A DNA stretch of 64,000 nt from Benincasa hispida (GCF_009727055.1 NC_052349.1:31949997-32013996); one strand, 5' to 3'. Shown: positions 24,145-35,660, counted from the stretch's first letter. Numbers and translations: made by a program. The notes: generated by a model from the letters alone, not told the origin.

Positions 24145-25718
24145 TAATGGAGTTGACATTCAACATATGGAAGTAATTAAAGGATCTAAACACTCCAACT
24201 ACATCAATTTTAAAGGAAAAACATGCATGCTCATGGTTTTCAAACTATTAGAATTTTTGTATTATACCTTTGACGAAACCACCAAATTTCTTGACTAGAT
24301 CCACGTGAATCTTCTTCCTTTTCTATAGCAGACCAACACCCAAGCCTTCTTTATTAACTTTAGGCCTTAGAATGAAGTGGTTAATTGGTTAAACTCTTTA
24401 AACCGAGTTAATCACTATTCGTTAACTACCTAGACATACCACTATAGCTCAGTAGTTGCACTCTCCTCACTGTAATTATATTTCTCTCCACTTGATTTAA
24501 CCATAATCAGTAAGTTGATCCTTCAAAGATCGTTCATATTTATAGCTAGGTCAAAATTATCGTTTTACCCTTGTAATACATCTTGCTTTTTAAGTCTCCA
24601 TTGTTCTTTTATTGAACAATTGGTTTATAGTCCAATCAATAAACCAAATCCCGCTCTACCATGAGAGAGTGGGGCTCCTTTGTTCAAGACTAGAAATCAG
24701 TACTAGATCATAAGCTTCAATGATTTCAGATTAATTAGCTAAAATTCTTTAGACCGAATTAATCAATATTCGTTAACTATCGAGTCACACCACTATCGTT
24801 CGATAGTTGCACTATCCTTACTGTAGATATATTTTTTCCCACTTGGTTTAACCATAATTAGTAAGTCAACTCTTAACAGGTTGTTCGTAATAACAGCTGG
24901 GTCAAATACTGTTTTACCCCCGAAATTACATATTCATCCTTAAGTTCTACTGATCCTTTAAGGAATAATTAGTTTGTGATCCAATCACTAAACCAGATGT
25001 CTCTCGGGACAATGAGAGGGTGGGGCCCCTTGTTCAAGACCTAGATTCAACACTTAAGAGAACAACCTCCCTCCTATCCCTAAATCGGGTAAGCGTGAAT
25101 TCCATCTTGCACCCTATGTCCCCAGCTATCTACCCGGTTCTACCCCTGAAATAAGAGGCTTATTGAGCCGACGCTGTTGAGTCAACCCTCATCCATGAAA
25201 ATCTAAGGACAATCCCGAATAAACAGGATTTCATAGTTAGCTCAGGATTAAGGTCAAGTTACCTAAGTCATCTAAGTGAAATAGTCAGTCTTAAACAGTA
25301 AATAACGATATAAATAAGAGTGACTTATTTCTTGGTTTGATCTGATTCAAACTCATGCATATGACGCCCCCACTCCTCATGTCAATATATGAACGAATCA
25401 GGATCACTTCATTTGTAGCACCTTACAACAGATTATAATAACTACAAAGTAGGTCGCATCCGATAGTGTTACCAGAATAAGGTACCCAACCTTATTCATA
25501 TACTATAGATCATTTTGGCTATTTACTCGAATTTGATCCTTCTTTATGTCTCCACATAAAGTTCAAGTATTCATATAATAGCCATGGATCTTAGTTTATT
25601 GGATTTAGTCTTTGCAAGTGCAATTTATTGATAATAGAAAAATATTTAACTTTACAAATTGCAAATTTTAGGACATACAACTTTACAAACTGCAAGTTTT
25701 AGGACATACAATCCAACA
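24145..25718 (-). mobile_element. Hybrid Copia LTR-G with internal duplication
   Basis: On the minus strand it starts TGTTGGATTGTATGTCC at 25718 and ends at 24145. About 350 bp occur twice in tandem: 24705-25056 and about 24365-24704 (both include the block GTTAACGAATA and the AACCAATTGTTCA/AACTAATTATTCC block). The two copies differ at many positions, so they come from two different LTRs joined at 24704/24705. Flanks are CCTAA on the left and GTTGC on the right, not a target duplication with each other, but each matches a flank of LTR-K. Confidence 0.85.
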
Positions 25719-26937
25719 GTTGCCAATTGGATGATCTGAGTGCCAAGGTTGCTCACTCCCTTCTTTTTTCCTGTTGAAACTTGATGGAATCCTTCTGCAA
25801 CTGATGGATTTCCTATTGGAATTTAAGAGAATTGTCAACAAGGGATTTAACCATACCTTCAAGTTACACCTGAAGATGAAGACGGTTGTTGATTTCCTCC
25901 ATGGCCGCCTCATTTGAAATGTGGGTGATCTTTCCACCCTGGATTGTATGTATTACTATTAGGGTCATATTTCTTTTGGTATCCACCCATGGCATTAACC
26001 TTCTGACGAGCCTCTGGGCATACTTCAGATGAATTCCCTGATACACCACAAGCTTTACTTGCTGAGTGCCTCTTGTCACATGTTTCAGAAGAAAAATTAA
26101 ATCAGAAATTTGAGGTTTTAAATCAATAATTTCCCTAGAGCTAGAGGATTCCACATCGGTTGCTCTGGGGCTAAAATTTTGAGAATTTTCTGCCATGGTG
26201 GAGATCAGCTCACGGGCCTCCGTAGGAGTTTTGTCAGCTAAGGCTCCACCTGCAGCAGTATATACTGTGCTCCTGTCATCTGCAGACAACCTAAGATAAA
26301 AGTATTGAATAAGCAATTGATCGAAAATTTGATGTTGGGGGAAGCTTCCACAAAGCCTCTTGTATCCTTCCCAGTATTCGAACAATGACTTCCCAATCGC
26401 TTGCTTAATCCCATAGATGTTCTTCCTTATATATTGTGCGCTTGAGAAGATGGGAAAAACTTGCCTAGAAACCTTTTCTTTAGTCCATTCCAAGTGATAA
26501 TTGAGCCAAATGGCAAGTAATAAAGCCAATCCTTAGCATCTTATTGAAGCAAAAATGGGAATGCTCTAAGATTTAATTGCTCTTCAGTCACTCCCTGTGG
26601 TCTCATACTATCACACACTAGTTGGAAGTCTTTTATGTGCTTATAGAGGTCTTCTCTAGGAGTGCCCCTGAACTATGGTAATAGATGAACCAATCTTGGC
26701 TTCAACTCAAATGGAACAGTCGTCTTAGGAATGATGATACAAAATTATTGTTGTGCCAGATCCGGTTTTGCCAATTCTCTCAAAGTTCTCTCTCGTGCTT
26801 CACCCATGTTGGCTTATAAATCCTCTTCTTCAACGATCATGGCCTCTATCCTTTTCCCTTTTCGAAGGCACTCTTCTTATTCAATATCTACACTTAGATC
26901 AAGCACAAGGCCACCAGAGGAGCGGGTCATACACTAA
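25719..26937 (-). pseudogene. Athila-like Ty3/gypsy gag, N-terminal part
   Basis: Minus strand, start codon near 26937 (MTRSSGGLV...). Reading down: the FELKP..VHLLP.FRGTPREDLYKHIKDF block (about 26600-26720), MRPQGVTEEQ, AKDWLYYLP, and an open run of 221 residues (25864-26529) with SLFEYWEGYKRLCGSFPQH and GGALADKTPTEARELI, the core of plant Athila-type gag. Stops at about 26545 and 26890 and a frameshift make it dead. It is cut at 25719 after LGTQIIQLA by LTR-G. The rest of gag continues at 50408 on the plus strand. Confidence 0.85.
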
Positions 26938-26993
26938 CACAAACTCACACACACTAATTGAATTTAAAAATTTACTAAGGCTAGTTACAAGAT

Positions 26994-27011
26994 TCCCCGA
27001 CAACGACGCCA
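26994..27011 (-). promoter_or_regulatory. Primer binding site of the Athila-like element
   Basis: The minus strand reads TGGCGTCGTTGTCGGGGA, close to the TGGCGCCGTTGCCGGGGA site usual in Athila-type elements, three bases downstream of the LTR end (27015). Confidence 0.8.
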
Positions 27012-27014
27012 ATT

Positions 27015-28000
27015 TGTTTCATAGGCTATCGAGACCCAAAAAAAAAATAAAATTATCCACTCTTACGAGCTTGCAGCTAGTGAAAGTGGGTCGAATCCAA
27101 AAGGAATCAAAGATAAACTTAGTCGATTAATGAATTTTGATATAGAAGGGGGGAAGAGGATGAGGGGAGAGTGAGGGTTTCTTTGTGAGAAATCAATTGG
27201 CAGGAAATGTAAAGATGCAAGGAAATTTAAATGAGAACAAGTTGCATTGTGAAAATAATTTTTTTTTTTTTTTTAAAAAAACCTCTAATTGGGGATAGGT
27301 AGGGATTAGTTACTTGAAATCATTGGCACTAAAAATTTGAACCTCTATTTGTATGCAAAACTTAAAGGAATTCACAAATAAATTGTTTATCGTTATAACA
27401 AGACCACAAATATGTTAAACGAATCCTACCCCCAAGTTAAAAGGATACCTTAGCCTCTCATCGGCATGCGAAAATCCCGATTACAAAGAAAAGAATCAAT
27501 GAGAAAAAAGAAAACTAAGATCAAGGTAAAGAACTTGCAAAGTTACAACAAAGAACTCAAAACGGTTGCTAAATTTGATGAAACTCGAAGTGCTTGAAAA
27601 CCTAGAAATCTAGCCATATTTATATAAACTTTGTGGGAGTGCAGCGACACTCTAGCGAGAGCATGGCACACTATTAGAGTGCAGGGCAAGGGTGCAGTGA
27701 CTTGTGCAAGGCCTGATTTTCCGTCAAAGTTCGGAGCGTCGCGACAGGATAACGCAATGACACTGACCCTAAAACATGTTACTGCCTTTGAGCGCAACGC
27801 AAGAGTGCTAGGGGTGCAACAACATTCGCCTCATGGTCTATTCTATCTTAGAGAGCTGATGGCACCAAATTTCGTCCTTTGTCTTTTTGTTTGTTCAATG
27901 CTTTCGGAGCTTAATTGGGATGCATTTAAGTCTCTTTTCGACTTTGATATCCCGATCTATCTTCTAACTACTCAAAATCTACAAAAACAACAATTTAAAC
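27015..28000 (-). mobile_element. 5' LTR of the Athila-like element (outer end uncertain)
   Basis: LTR sequence immediately upstream of the primer site. A TATA-like TTTATATAAATATG (reverse of about 27612-27627) is present. A relatively GC-rich part (27630-27830, e.g. GAGCGTCGCGACAGG) corresponds to U3. The inner end at 27015 is firm; the outer end near 28000 is an estimate because no second copy is available. Confidence 0.6.
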
Positions 28001-29490
28001 GATAAAACCAAGGAAAGAGAATGGATAGAGCATAGATTAAGCTGGAAAAAATAGCTATTTTAGAGAGCTATCATAAGGAAATTCTTAGTGAGAGAGACAA
28101 GATTTATGGAGGAGTTAAGCAAAATATAATTTAGTAAAGATATTATCTTCTACATGGAAAGTGGAAAAAAAAAAAAAGGTGTCTTGAATTTAGTGGTTTT
28201 ATCAAAGATAAGTGTGAATGAGAGAAAAGTATCCAAGAAAGTTTACTCTTTTGGAAAGAGAAATAAATTTAATGTGCTCGAAACAATTTAATGTGTTCAA
28301 AACTCCTAGTTAAGTATGGTTTGAAGGCTTGATAAGAGGGATTACAAGGTATTTGTTTTGGTGTAAAAGAAGAATACCTATCATGTGGAACTTTAGGACA
28401 ATATGTGTTAGATGGAAAGATAGCTTATGTAGGTGATTGGTACGAAACTTTGTTTTAACACAAGAATGTGTTATCGAAATAGAAGGTTGAGAAGGGATAA
28501 GTTAAAATGGAGTTACTAGTAACAGTAGATGTTCGAGAACTATTGATATGGTATGTTGAGGCTTCATTAGTTAAGACGTAAAACATTGAGGGCATTAGTA
28601 AGATTTAAGGAATTTGACTTTGTATGCAAGTGTTGGAAACATGAACTAGCAAGACCATCAATTTGATTGAGAAAAGAAAATAATCCAACTCGAGGTAGAC
28701 AATAATGGTATATGCACAAAAGTAAGTAAGTTGGATCTTCCAATATAACCATTGGTGTAAGGAATAGACTTGGCAATAAAGTTGAGTTGATATTAAGAAG
28801 TTACTAAAAGTGGGTTTGGAGCATTACAAGATAGTATGTATTCTCTTGCATGGGCAATGAGTTAACTAGCTTTAGGGAGTACGAGTAATCCAAGCTAGGA
28901 CTTATGAATCAAGAAGGTTTTATCGTTAAAAAAAATTACTTCAAGGATCAATTACGGTTATTACGAGGTTACGAAAATGTTATCAATTGACTTATGCTTG
29001 AGCATCCAGGGACTTCAAATCCTCATTTTTGGGGGGAATTCTAGACTCATTCGCAGCGGGGTCTAAGTAATGATATATGATTGTTTCAAGCCTAAAGAAT
29101 AATATGAGGATGGCTCAAGCAAGTTTTATAGCTCATAACAGCATAGAGCCTCATGATGAGTTTCTCATGAATGTGAGACTTAATTAGATAGAGTTATTCT
29201 CAGACATGTAAACCCTAAGAAAGACATCACAGTTGGCGCTTCTATAGTAGAAACAGTTTTCAGTTAACTAGATTTGTTCTGGTACGTATCTTCAGATGAC
29301 GCATTATATAGTATGACCAGTTTCTTCACTGCACATATGAAGTTTTCCCTGTGACATGGTAGGCTCAGATATGTGTTTTTAGTATATAAGACTTTCTTAA
29401 CTTCATGACCGTTTTCACAGTTCTCAGCTCGGACGTGTAGAAGTGTTGCTGATTTTCAACATCTTAAGTTTCATAGTTATTTATGGAAGG
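28001..29490. other. Decayed DNA upstream of the chromovirus relic
   Basis: No reading frame of note. From about 29420 onward some words resemble the run-up to a gypsy integrase. The block 28560-28780 (GGAATTTGACTTTG, CATGAACTAGCAAGACC) might be very decayed pol. Nothing here can be named with confidence. Confidence 0.4.
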
Positions 29491-30390
29491 GGTTGTTACA
29501 CCTCTTTTGGAACTAGTTTTAGCTATGTCAAACGATGACCCTCGTTTTGCATCTAGTTTTTTTTTAAGAGTCTCCAGTTAGCCTTGGGTACTCGATTTGA
29601 TTTTGATACAACTTTTCACCCATAGACTGATGGTCAAATAGAACGTCTGAACTATATATTGGAATATATGTTATGCGCTTGTGCACTAGAGTTTTCAGGG
29701 AGTTGGGACTCTCACCTATATTTAATGGAATTCAAATATAATAATAGCTATCAGACCGCCACTGGCACATTGCTATTTGAGACCCTATATGAAAAGAGTT
29801 GCAAGTCTCCAGTATGCCGGGGTGAGGTTGATGTGAGGAAATTGCTAGGTCCTGAGCTAATGCAGACCACGAATGAGGAAATACAGAAGATCAGAGCTCG
29901 TATGCAACCAGCTCAGAGTAGACAGAAGAGTTACGCCGATGTAAGACGTAAGGACCTAAAATTTGAGACTGGTGTGAAAGTGTTCTTAAAGGTGGCACCC
30001 ATGAAAAGTATTCTGAGGTTTGGCAGAAAGGGAAAGTTGAGTCTAAAATTTATTGGACCTTTCGAGGTCCTGGATCGAGTTGGCCCGGTAGTTTACTGTT
30101 TGGCATTGTCCCCAGCACTGTCTTTAGTTCATAATGTCTTCCAGTTTCAATGCTAAGGAAGTATATGACAGACCCCTCCCACGTAGTTGACTTTGAGCCA
30201 TTGCAGTTGAATGACAACTTGAGCTATGAGGAGAAGCCTGTAGAATTTCTTGCCAGAGAGGTAAAGACGTTGCGCCGCAGGGAAATTGCTTTTGTGAAAG
30301 TCCTGTGGCAGAATCACCAATTCAAGGAGGCTACCTAAGAGCGAGAGGATGAGATGAAGGCTCAATACCCGAAGCTTTTTCAAAAATGAA
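29491..30390 (+). pseudogene. Chromovirus (Ty3/gypsy) integrase end and chromodomain
   Basis: Plus-strand pol end. Before 29659 the frame is broken but the DPRF, TDGQ.ER and LEYML blocks of a gypsy integrase are legible. The open run 29659-30156 gives LMEFKYNNSYQTATG, ETLYEKSCKSPVC, KIRARMQPAQSRQKSYAD, FLKVAPMKSILRFGRKGKLSLKFIGPFEVLDRVGPVVY, the GPY/F region. A frameshift at about 30150 leads to HVVDFEPLQLN and then the chromodomain (VEFLAREVKTLRRREIAFVKVLWQNH), ending at a stop in the EAT.ERE motif. Family knowledge: the chromodomain steers insertion into heterochromatin. Probably Tekay/Del type. Dead through frameshifts and stops. Confidence 0.88.
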
Positions 30391-30498
30391 CTTTCGAGGA
30401 CGAAAGTTCTTTGAGGAGGGAAGAATGTAACACCCCCGGAGTTTTGTTTTTTTCAAGAATGAACTTTCAAGGACGAAAGTTCTTTAAGGAGGGAAGAA
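30385..30498 (+). repeat. 73-bp duplication across polypurine tract and LTR start
   Basis: AATGAACTTTCGAGGACGAA to GAGGAGGGAAGAATGTAACACCCC occurs at 30385 and again, with few changes, at 30458, 73 bp further on. Both copies contain GAGGGAAGAATG followed by TGTAACACCCC; only the second leads into the full LTR. The first TGTAACACCCC at 30426 is thus a false LTR start. Confidence 0.85.
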
Positions 30499-31775
30499 TG
30501 TAACACCCCGCACATTTTTTAGTAATAATGTAATTTCAGTAACTTTATTATTTGGAATTTCAGTAATTGTTATTAGTTGGAGGGCATTTTTGGAATTTTG
30601 GACTTCAAGTGTAAGTGCGGGAATTTAATTGTGCGTGAAATTATTGCAAATTGGAAATTAATGCAGAATTAATTTCTTTTGAAACAGAAAGAAATTTAAT
30701 AGTTAAACAAAAAGATTTAATGTAATTAATTTATTTCTTTTTGTTTTATTAATTATTATTATTTATTATTGTTTTTTTTAAGTAAAAAGTGCAAAACTCG
30801 CATCCCCCTCCTTTTTTTCTTCACTTCGTGAGCCCATTCGACGCCGCCGCGTCAGTTTCCTGTCTTCAATGACCTCCCGTCCACCACTGCTCCAAGCATC
30901 GTTTGCTTTTGCCGTCACTGCATCTAATTCGATTTGGGCTAAGATTTCTTTCCGTTGGGGTGTTTGGTTTTCGGTTGATTGCTTGAATTAACTCATGTTA
31001 CGTTTGGCATCAATTTGGTTGATAACCCCATTGGTTGCAAACTTTGACTTCAAGTTTGTGAAGTGTATTGATGTGTGTTTCAGTGAAGTTGGAGTTTATT
31101 TTTAGCGAGTTTTGGTAAGTTTTATGCTTTGATTACCCTCTTGTGAATTAATTTTGGCTGTTGAGAAATTTTAGTAAAGTCATTTGGAAGTGATTTTTTT
31201 TTACGAAGCTACATATGGATAATTTACTTAGACGTTGGTTGTGAAGTATGTATTTGATTCAAGCTTTAATCATGTAAGCCTAATTTCAAATTATGATTAG
31301 GGGGTTGATTCAAGAATTTCATTCAAGATGAAGAAGAGTTTGGTTTGCTAATTATTTGGATTTAAAATTGGAGGTTTGGAAGGTGAATTCGAATTGGACC
31401 ACACCTTAGGTAAGGTTATCTAGAAATATTTTATAATATTTGGGTGTTTGGAATTTGGCCTTAACTATTAATTTTAAAGCTTGGTTTATGCTTAGGCTTG
31501 ATTAAGGATTCCAGAATTTCACAAAGATTCAATTGCTTTTTGGTTCGACCTAATATCAAAGTAAGTAATCTTATTACTGGAACTGCACACGGCCAGATAT
31601 TAGATGTATGCTAGCATGTTAAATGAAGGTTATGGCAGAATGACAGCATGAACAATTGATAGTATAACATGATTAAAGTTTGTTCTGTTACGAGATCGAA
31701 TTATTTATTTATGCACATAGACACTTGAATGCTAGTATGAGATGATATGTGCTTCCATGGTTGTATTTGATCTGA

Positions 31776-31875
31776 TGATGTTGAGGTATACATGTATGTT
31801 GTAGAACATGATGTTGAGGTATATGTGTATGTTGTAGAGCCATGATGTTGAGGTTTATATGTATGTCATAGATTC
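31776..31875. repeat. 33-bp tandem repeat, three units, in chromovirus LTR
   Basis: Units starting at 31776, 31809 and 31843 share TGATGTTGAGGTATA and GTATGTTGTAGA, with spacing of 33 to 34 bp. Confidence 0.8.
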
Positions 31876-31944
31876 GTACAGTGATGATTATGATGTTGAG
31901 ACTGTGCAAATGTCCTTACTGATTAGTTAGATACCCATTAGATT

Positions 31945-32048
31945 TTGTGTTTCCTTCGGGATTCACCAGTTTGTGTCTCTTTTGGGATTCACCAGTTTGT
32001 GTCTCTTTCGGGATTCACTAGTTTGTGTCTCCTTCGAGATTCACCATA
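31945..32048. repeat. 26-bp tandem repeat, four units, in chromovirus LTR
   Basis: Units start at 31945, 31971, 31997 and 32023, each TTGTGTCTC followed by TTCGGGATTCACCAGT with one to three changes. All four units are exactly 26 bp. Confidence 0.9.
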
Positions 32049-32688
32049 GGTAGTGAGCATACTTAACTATAGTAGGATAGGACTTAGTCTCCTTCTTGTT
32101 TCATGTGCATATGTGTCCTATGAGGACTAGAGCAGTTTATATGTTTCACCAAAGGTGGGTATCTAGAGGACATAAATGCCCAGCCTGACCCAGTAGTGGG
32201 GTTACTTACTGAGTATTTTATACTCATTATTTCTCATGTTGTTGTTTCAGGTAAGGGTAGAAATGCACTAGCGATGGACAAGCGGAATTCATGATCGAGC
32301 CACTAGGACTAGTTTTTACCCTTCTGCATCATGAGATTTAGAGTTCTTTTCATGTTTCTCTTTATTTTTAGTTTTGATGTTTAAAACTTACTTTTAAGAA
32401 TTTTTTTTCGATTTATTTATTATCCTTTATGATTTATGGGTACCCTACTATTGATTTAGTATTTGAATTTAATGAAAGTCTTTTGAACTTACCTTATTTA
32501 ATTAGCATTTATTTCGCCATAACCGAGTGTCGTTTTGAGTTCCATGGATGCATATATTTAGCAACGGCCTAACTTAAGTCTTAGGAGATCGTGTCGTTAC
32601 AAACTTACTTTGCCATACAAAGTGACATGAACATTATGAAGTTTTGGTTGAAGGATATCCTACTCGAGAACACAAAGATCTAGCAAGA

Positions 32689-32762
32689 TAGATTCTTTGT
32701 TTTAAAATTATAGATTCTTTGTTTTAAAATTTTACTATTGTAAAAACACACACACACACACA
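32689..32762. repeat. 22-bp duplication and (AC)n microsatellite
   Basis: TAGATTCTTTGTTTTAAAAT occurs at 32689 and 32711. An uninterrupted (AC) run follows at 32746-32762. Confidence 0.85.
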
Positions 32763-32967
32763 ATTTTACAATAAATCTAACATCCAATTATTTGAACTTT
32801 ATAAATGTGAAATCAAGTAACTATAAAATTTAACATTAAATTCAATCGTGCTTGTTCGGCCATAACGTAACTTTTTTCTTTTCTTTGTTTTTTTTTAGAA
32901 AACAACATTTTCTTTCTAAAAGACTTTTATGGAAAGTGTCGAACGTTAAAGAGGATTCTCTCAGACT

Positions 32968-33330
32968 ATGAAAAGGCGTCAAAACGAACTATCAATAAAG
33001 GAAAATCTAATGTTTATTGCAAGTAAGAATCTCAAGCATGACAAACTGGCTTTTATTGAAGAGTGGTTGGGCCTGGACCATGTGAATTTGTTCAGCATGT
33101 ACCTTGGCATCCCTTCCCAAAATAATTGTGATAAGAACCGAGCTTTTAAGGAGGTAAAGTTGTGAGTATGGAGGATTTTCAAAGTTGGAAGGGTAAGTTC
33201 TTGTTTGGAGGCTGGAAAAATGTCCTCATTATGGTGGTTATCCAGATGATAGCACAAAAAATGTGTTATCTTGCTCTGCTTAATTCGAGGTTGTTCTTAA
33301 GTTTTATGTGTCTATTTCATGATTTTGTAG
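32968..33330 (+). pseudogene. LINE (non-LTR) reverse transcriptase relic, part 1
   Basis: Plus strand. The frame at 32968-33165 ends with LFSMYLGIPSQNNCDKNRAFKEVK and, after a one-base slip, 33162 onward reads MEDFQSWKGKFLFGGWKNVLIMVVIQMIAQ. These match the late reverse-transcriptase segment of plant L1-like LINEs (YLG-P..K..F..IK..V...W..K.LS..GKE.LIK.V.QAIP). The protein would normally start several hundred residues earlier, so the copy is 5'-truncated, as is usual for LINEs. Frameshifted and dead. The next coding part is at 34400. Confidence 0.75.
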
Positions 33331-33364
33331 GTATCAAACATTTGAGAGGTAGATTCAGACATTA

Positions 33365-34330
33365 ATGACAAAATGAAGCTTAAATGGACCAATGTGAAAG
33401 TAAAACGCATCAACCAGGACACAATCGGACAAAGAAGCCCTCAAAATGTCGAGGATAGAACATGAAGATTTAAAAAATCAAGCAAGTGCCACAACGTTGT
33501 TTTATAGAACCACGATGCTACGAAGTATGATGGCACTGTGCTACCCACCCAAGGCCTCATTATACAAGAGAGCGCCGCAATGCTATGATGAATTTTATAA
33601 ATATGTTTATGTCGATTTAGGGTTTTTAGATCCGATCTTAGCCAATTTTCTACTGCTTTCTTTCTATTTTTCTCTGCTTTTTTGGATTCTGAATGTATCA
33701 AAATGACTCCTCCTTAATCATCATCTCAATTATGGGCTAAGATACTTGTTCTAGCTTGGGTTCTTAGGATTTTTTTTCCTTTTTTTATGTAAACTTGTGA
33801 GGATTTTAATTTGGTTTCTATATGTTTGTTGATTTCTATTCTAAATTTTATAGATTATGATTTATTATCTTGCAATTTTTCAAACAAACGTATTGTGGAT
33901 ATTAAATTGTTAGATATGGATTGATTTACAATATTGTACTTTAATTCAATAGTAGCAAAATGTTAGGTTAGTTTGTGAACTGTTGTCTATGACGGTGAAT
34001 ATTGTTCTAATCAACCTAGGAAGAAATCGTATAAATACTTTTTATCTATTCAACTTGGGCTAATTAGATAATTAGATTGGGTAATTAGCTCTTCTAATTA
34101 ATTAGATTAAGTGCAAACAAATAATTGAAACCAAATAAGGAGAATTTTATGATCAAGTAAACTAAATTGGGGAAATCCAAGCTAAGCATTTTTCTCATTG
34201 TTATCATAACTTGCTCTCTTTACTTTTTATGTAATTTATTTTCTTGCAACCAAAAAAACTAAATTTCAAACCCCCTCCATTACCTCGGGCTGTAGACATT
34301 TTAGACCCGCTACTACTACAACATTATTTG
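33365..34330 (+). mobile_element. LTR-like insertion within the LINE relic
   Basis: Sequence here is unrelated to LINEs. It begins near AATGAAGCTTAAATGG with CATCAACCAGGACAC, has a TATA-like TATAAATATG at 33596-33605, and ends near GACCCGCTACTACTACAAC, word patterns I associate with Athila-type LTRs. Ends and target duplication were not found, so limits are approximate. Confidence 0.35.
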
Positions 34331-34399
34331 ATCTAGAATTGACAATAAATTTTGATTGATCACTAGGCCATTCCAAACTACATAATGAGTAGTTTTAAA

Positions 34400-34856
34400 T
34401 TGCTAGATAATCTTTTTAAGGAAATTGACTCGAGGTGTGGTCAATACTGATGGGGCTCTTTAGAGAACAAAGGAAAGCTCCACCATAGAAGTTGGAATAA
34501 GGGCATAGGGTTCAAAGTGTTAAAAGTTCTTTAATCAAACCATGCTAGTCAAATATATAGTTGCCACATTTTGACAAACATATATACTCTCCTTGCTAAA
34601 ATTCTAAAAGGGGGTTGGGATGAGTCAAGGAATGTGTCTCTTGTAAAATATTTTTTCATCCCTTGTGAGGCAAATGAAATTTTAATCGGTTTAGACCTAA
34701 AGATGAAGTTATTTGCACTTATAGGAAGAGGGGAACTTTCTCGGTAAAAAAAAAAAACACCTATCATTCAGGCATGAGATCCCTTTTATCGAATGAACCT
34801 TCCCTCTAACTCAAAAGCTAATGAGAATTTTTGGAATGATCTATGGGGTTTGAATA
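34400..34856 (+). pseudogene. LINE relic, part 2 (C-terminal region)
   Basis: Plus strand, several frames. Legible blocks: STIEVGIRA.GSKC then NQTMLVK (compare the GLGF..L..FNQALL..Q block of plant LINEs), LLAKILKGGWDESRNVSLVKYFFIPCEANEILIGLDL, and SKANENFWNDLWGLNI (compare the zinc-knuckle run-up ...W..LW.L..P.K). Stops in every frame. The domain is the region after reverse transcriptase. Together with 32968-33330 it makes one LINE, interrupted and internally deleted. Confidence 0.65.
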
Positions 34857-35364
34857 TTAGATTCAACATCAAAATTACTAGCTGAAGTATTATATGTTAT
34901 TTCATCTAACACTTCCTTTACGGGGATATGAATATTAGATTGAATAGAGGTGTGCATCGATTGGTCTGTGTTCGATTTGGGAGAAATTGGGCACCGAAAA
35001 CTGACAAAAAAGTGTGTGAAATTCGACCAATGGTCGGTCGGTTTTGTTGGTTTTATGAAATTTTTTACAAGCAAAACCAAAGTCAAATGAAAAGGAAAAA
35101 TGAATTGATGAAATGTTATTGTTAGATTAATACAATATGCAACTTTTTTAAATTTAAATCAATCATTTTTTATAAAAAAAAATTAAATCAATCATGTAGT
35201 AGGTTCGAAAATTAGGCAAAATAAAAATGAAATTAATAAATTAATACCAAGGCAGTAGCCTTGGGTTTGGGTTGATGGTAATGAACTTCTTTTATACTTT
35301 TATTTTTTTTAAAAAAAATTATAAAATAATATACATACATACGTACTATGTTTAAAATATTAAG
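34857..35364. other. Gene-free stretch
   Basis: No coding region. GAGGTGTGCATCGATTGGTC at 34946-34965 and the CGGTCGGTTTTG run after it resemble the GGTGTGCAT...CGGTTTGG-type repeat also seen at 62945-63410. Confidence 0.4.
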
Positions 35365-35510
35365 TAAATATTTTAATAGATTATTATTGATTTATTAAAA
35401 TAAATATTTATATTAATTTTGTTAAATTAATATTAATTAATTAAATANAAAATTAATATAAATATTTATTTTAATAAATCAATAATAATCTATTAAAATA
35501 TTTATTTAAC
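35365..35510. repeat. AT-rich perfect inverted repeat (hairpin)
   Basis: The arm TAAATATTTTAATAGATTAT...ATATTAATTTT (about 35366-35420) is repeated as its reverse complement at about 35449-35507. The loop is about 30 bases and contains the single N at 35448. Could be a MITE or a cruciform-prone site. Confidence 0.8.
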
Positions 35511-35660
35511 TTATTTTTACAATAAAAATTTATTAAATAAATGTAATTACTTTTTTATATAAACAATTAATTAATTAGCTAACAACATCTTAAATATATT
35601 TAACTAGTAAACTAAGATTAGTTAGATTTAGTTCGTGCAAAAATTTATTTTCAATAATAG

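Larger units (their letters stand above)
30499..32601 (+). mobile_element. 3' LTR of the chromovirus relic (2103 bp)
   Basis: Starts TGTAACACCCCGCAC after a purine tract and ends GTGTCGTTACA, so it has TG...CA ends. It includes a GC-richer stretch (30790-30930) and two short tandem repeats (31776-31875 and 31945-32048). It follows the chromodomain directly, identifying it as the 3' LTR. No 5' partner is in the window. Confidence 0.85.

Noticed and set aside
25864..26529. The 221-codon open run as a host gene
   Set aside because: It is Athila-type gag, with further gag coding upstream beyond a stop codon and a primer site and LTR before it.
29659..30156. The 165-codon open run as a host gene
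   Set aside because: Integrase end of a chromovirus, followed by a chromodomain and LTR.
30426..30436. TGTAACACCCC at 30426 as the true LTR start
   Set aside because: It is followed after about 30 bases by a repeat of the polypurine tract region; the full LTR follows only the second copy at 30499.
31776..32048. CRISPR-like array
   Set aside because: Plant DNA; the units are contiguous without spacers and lie in an LTR.
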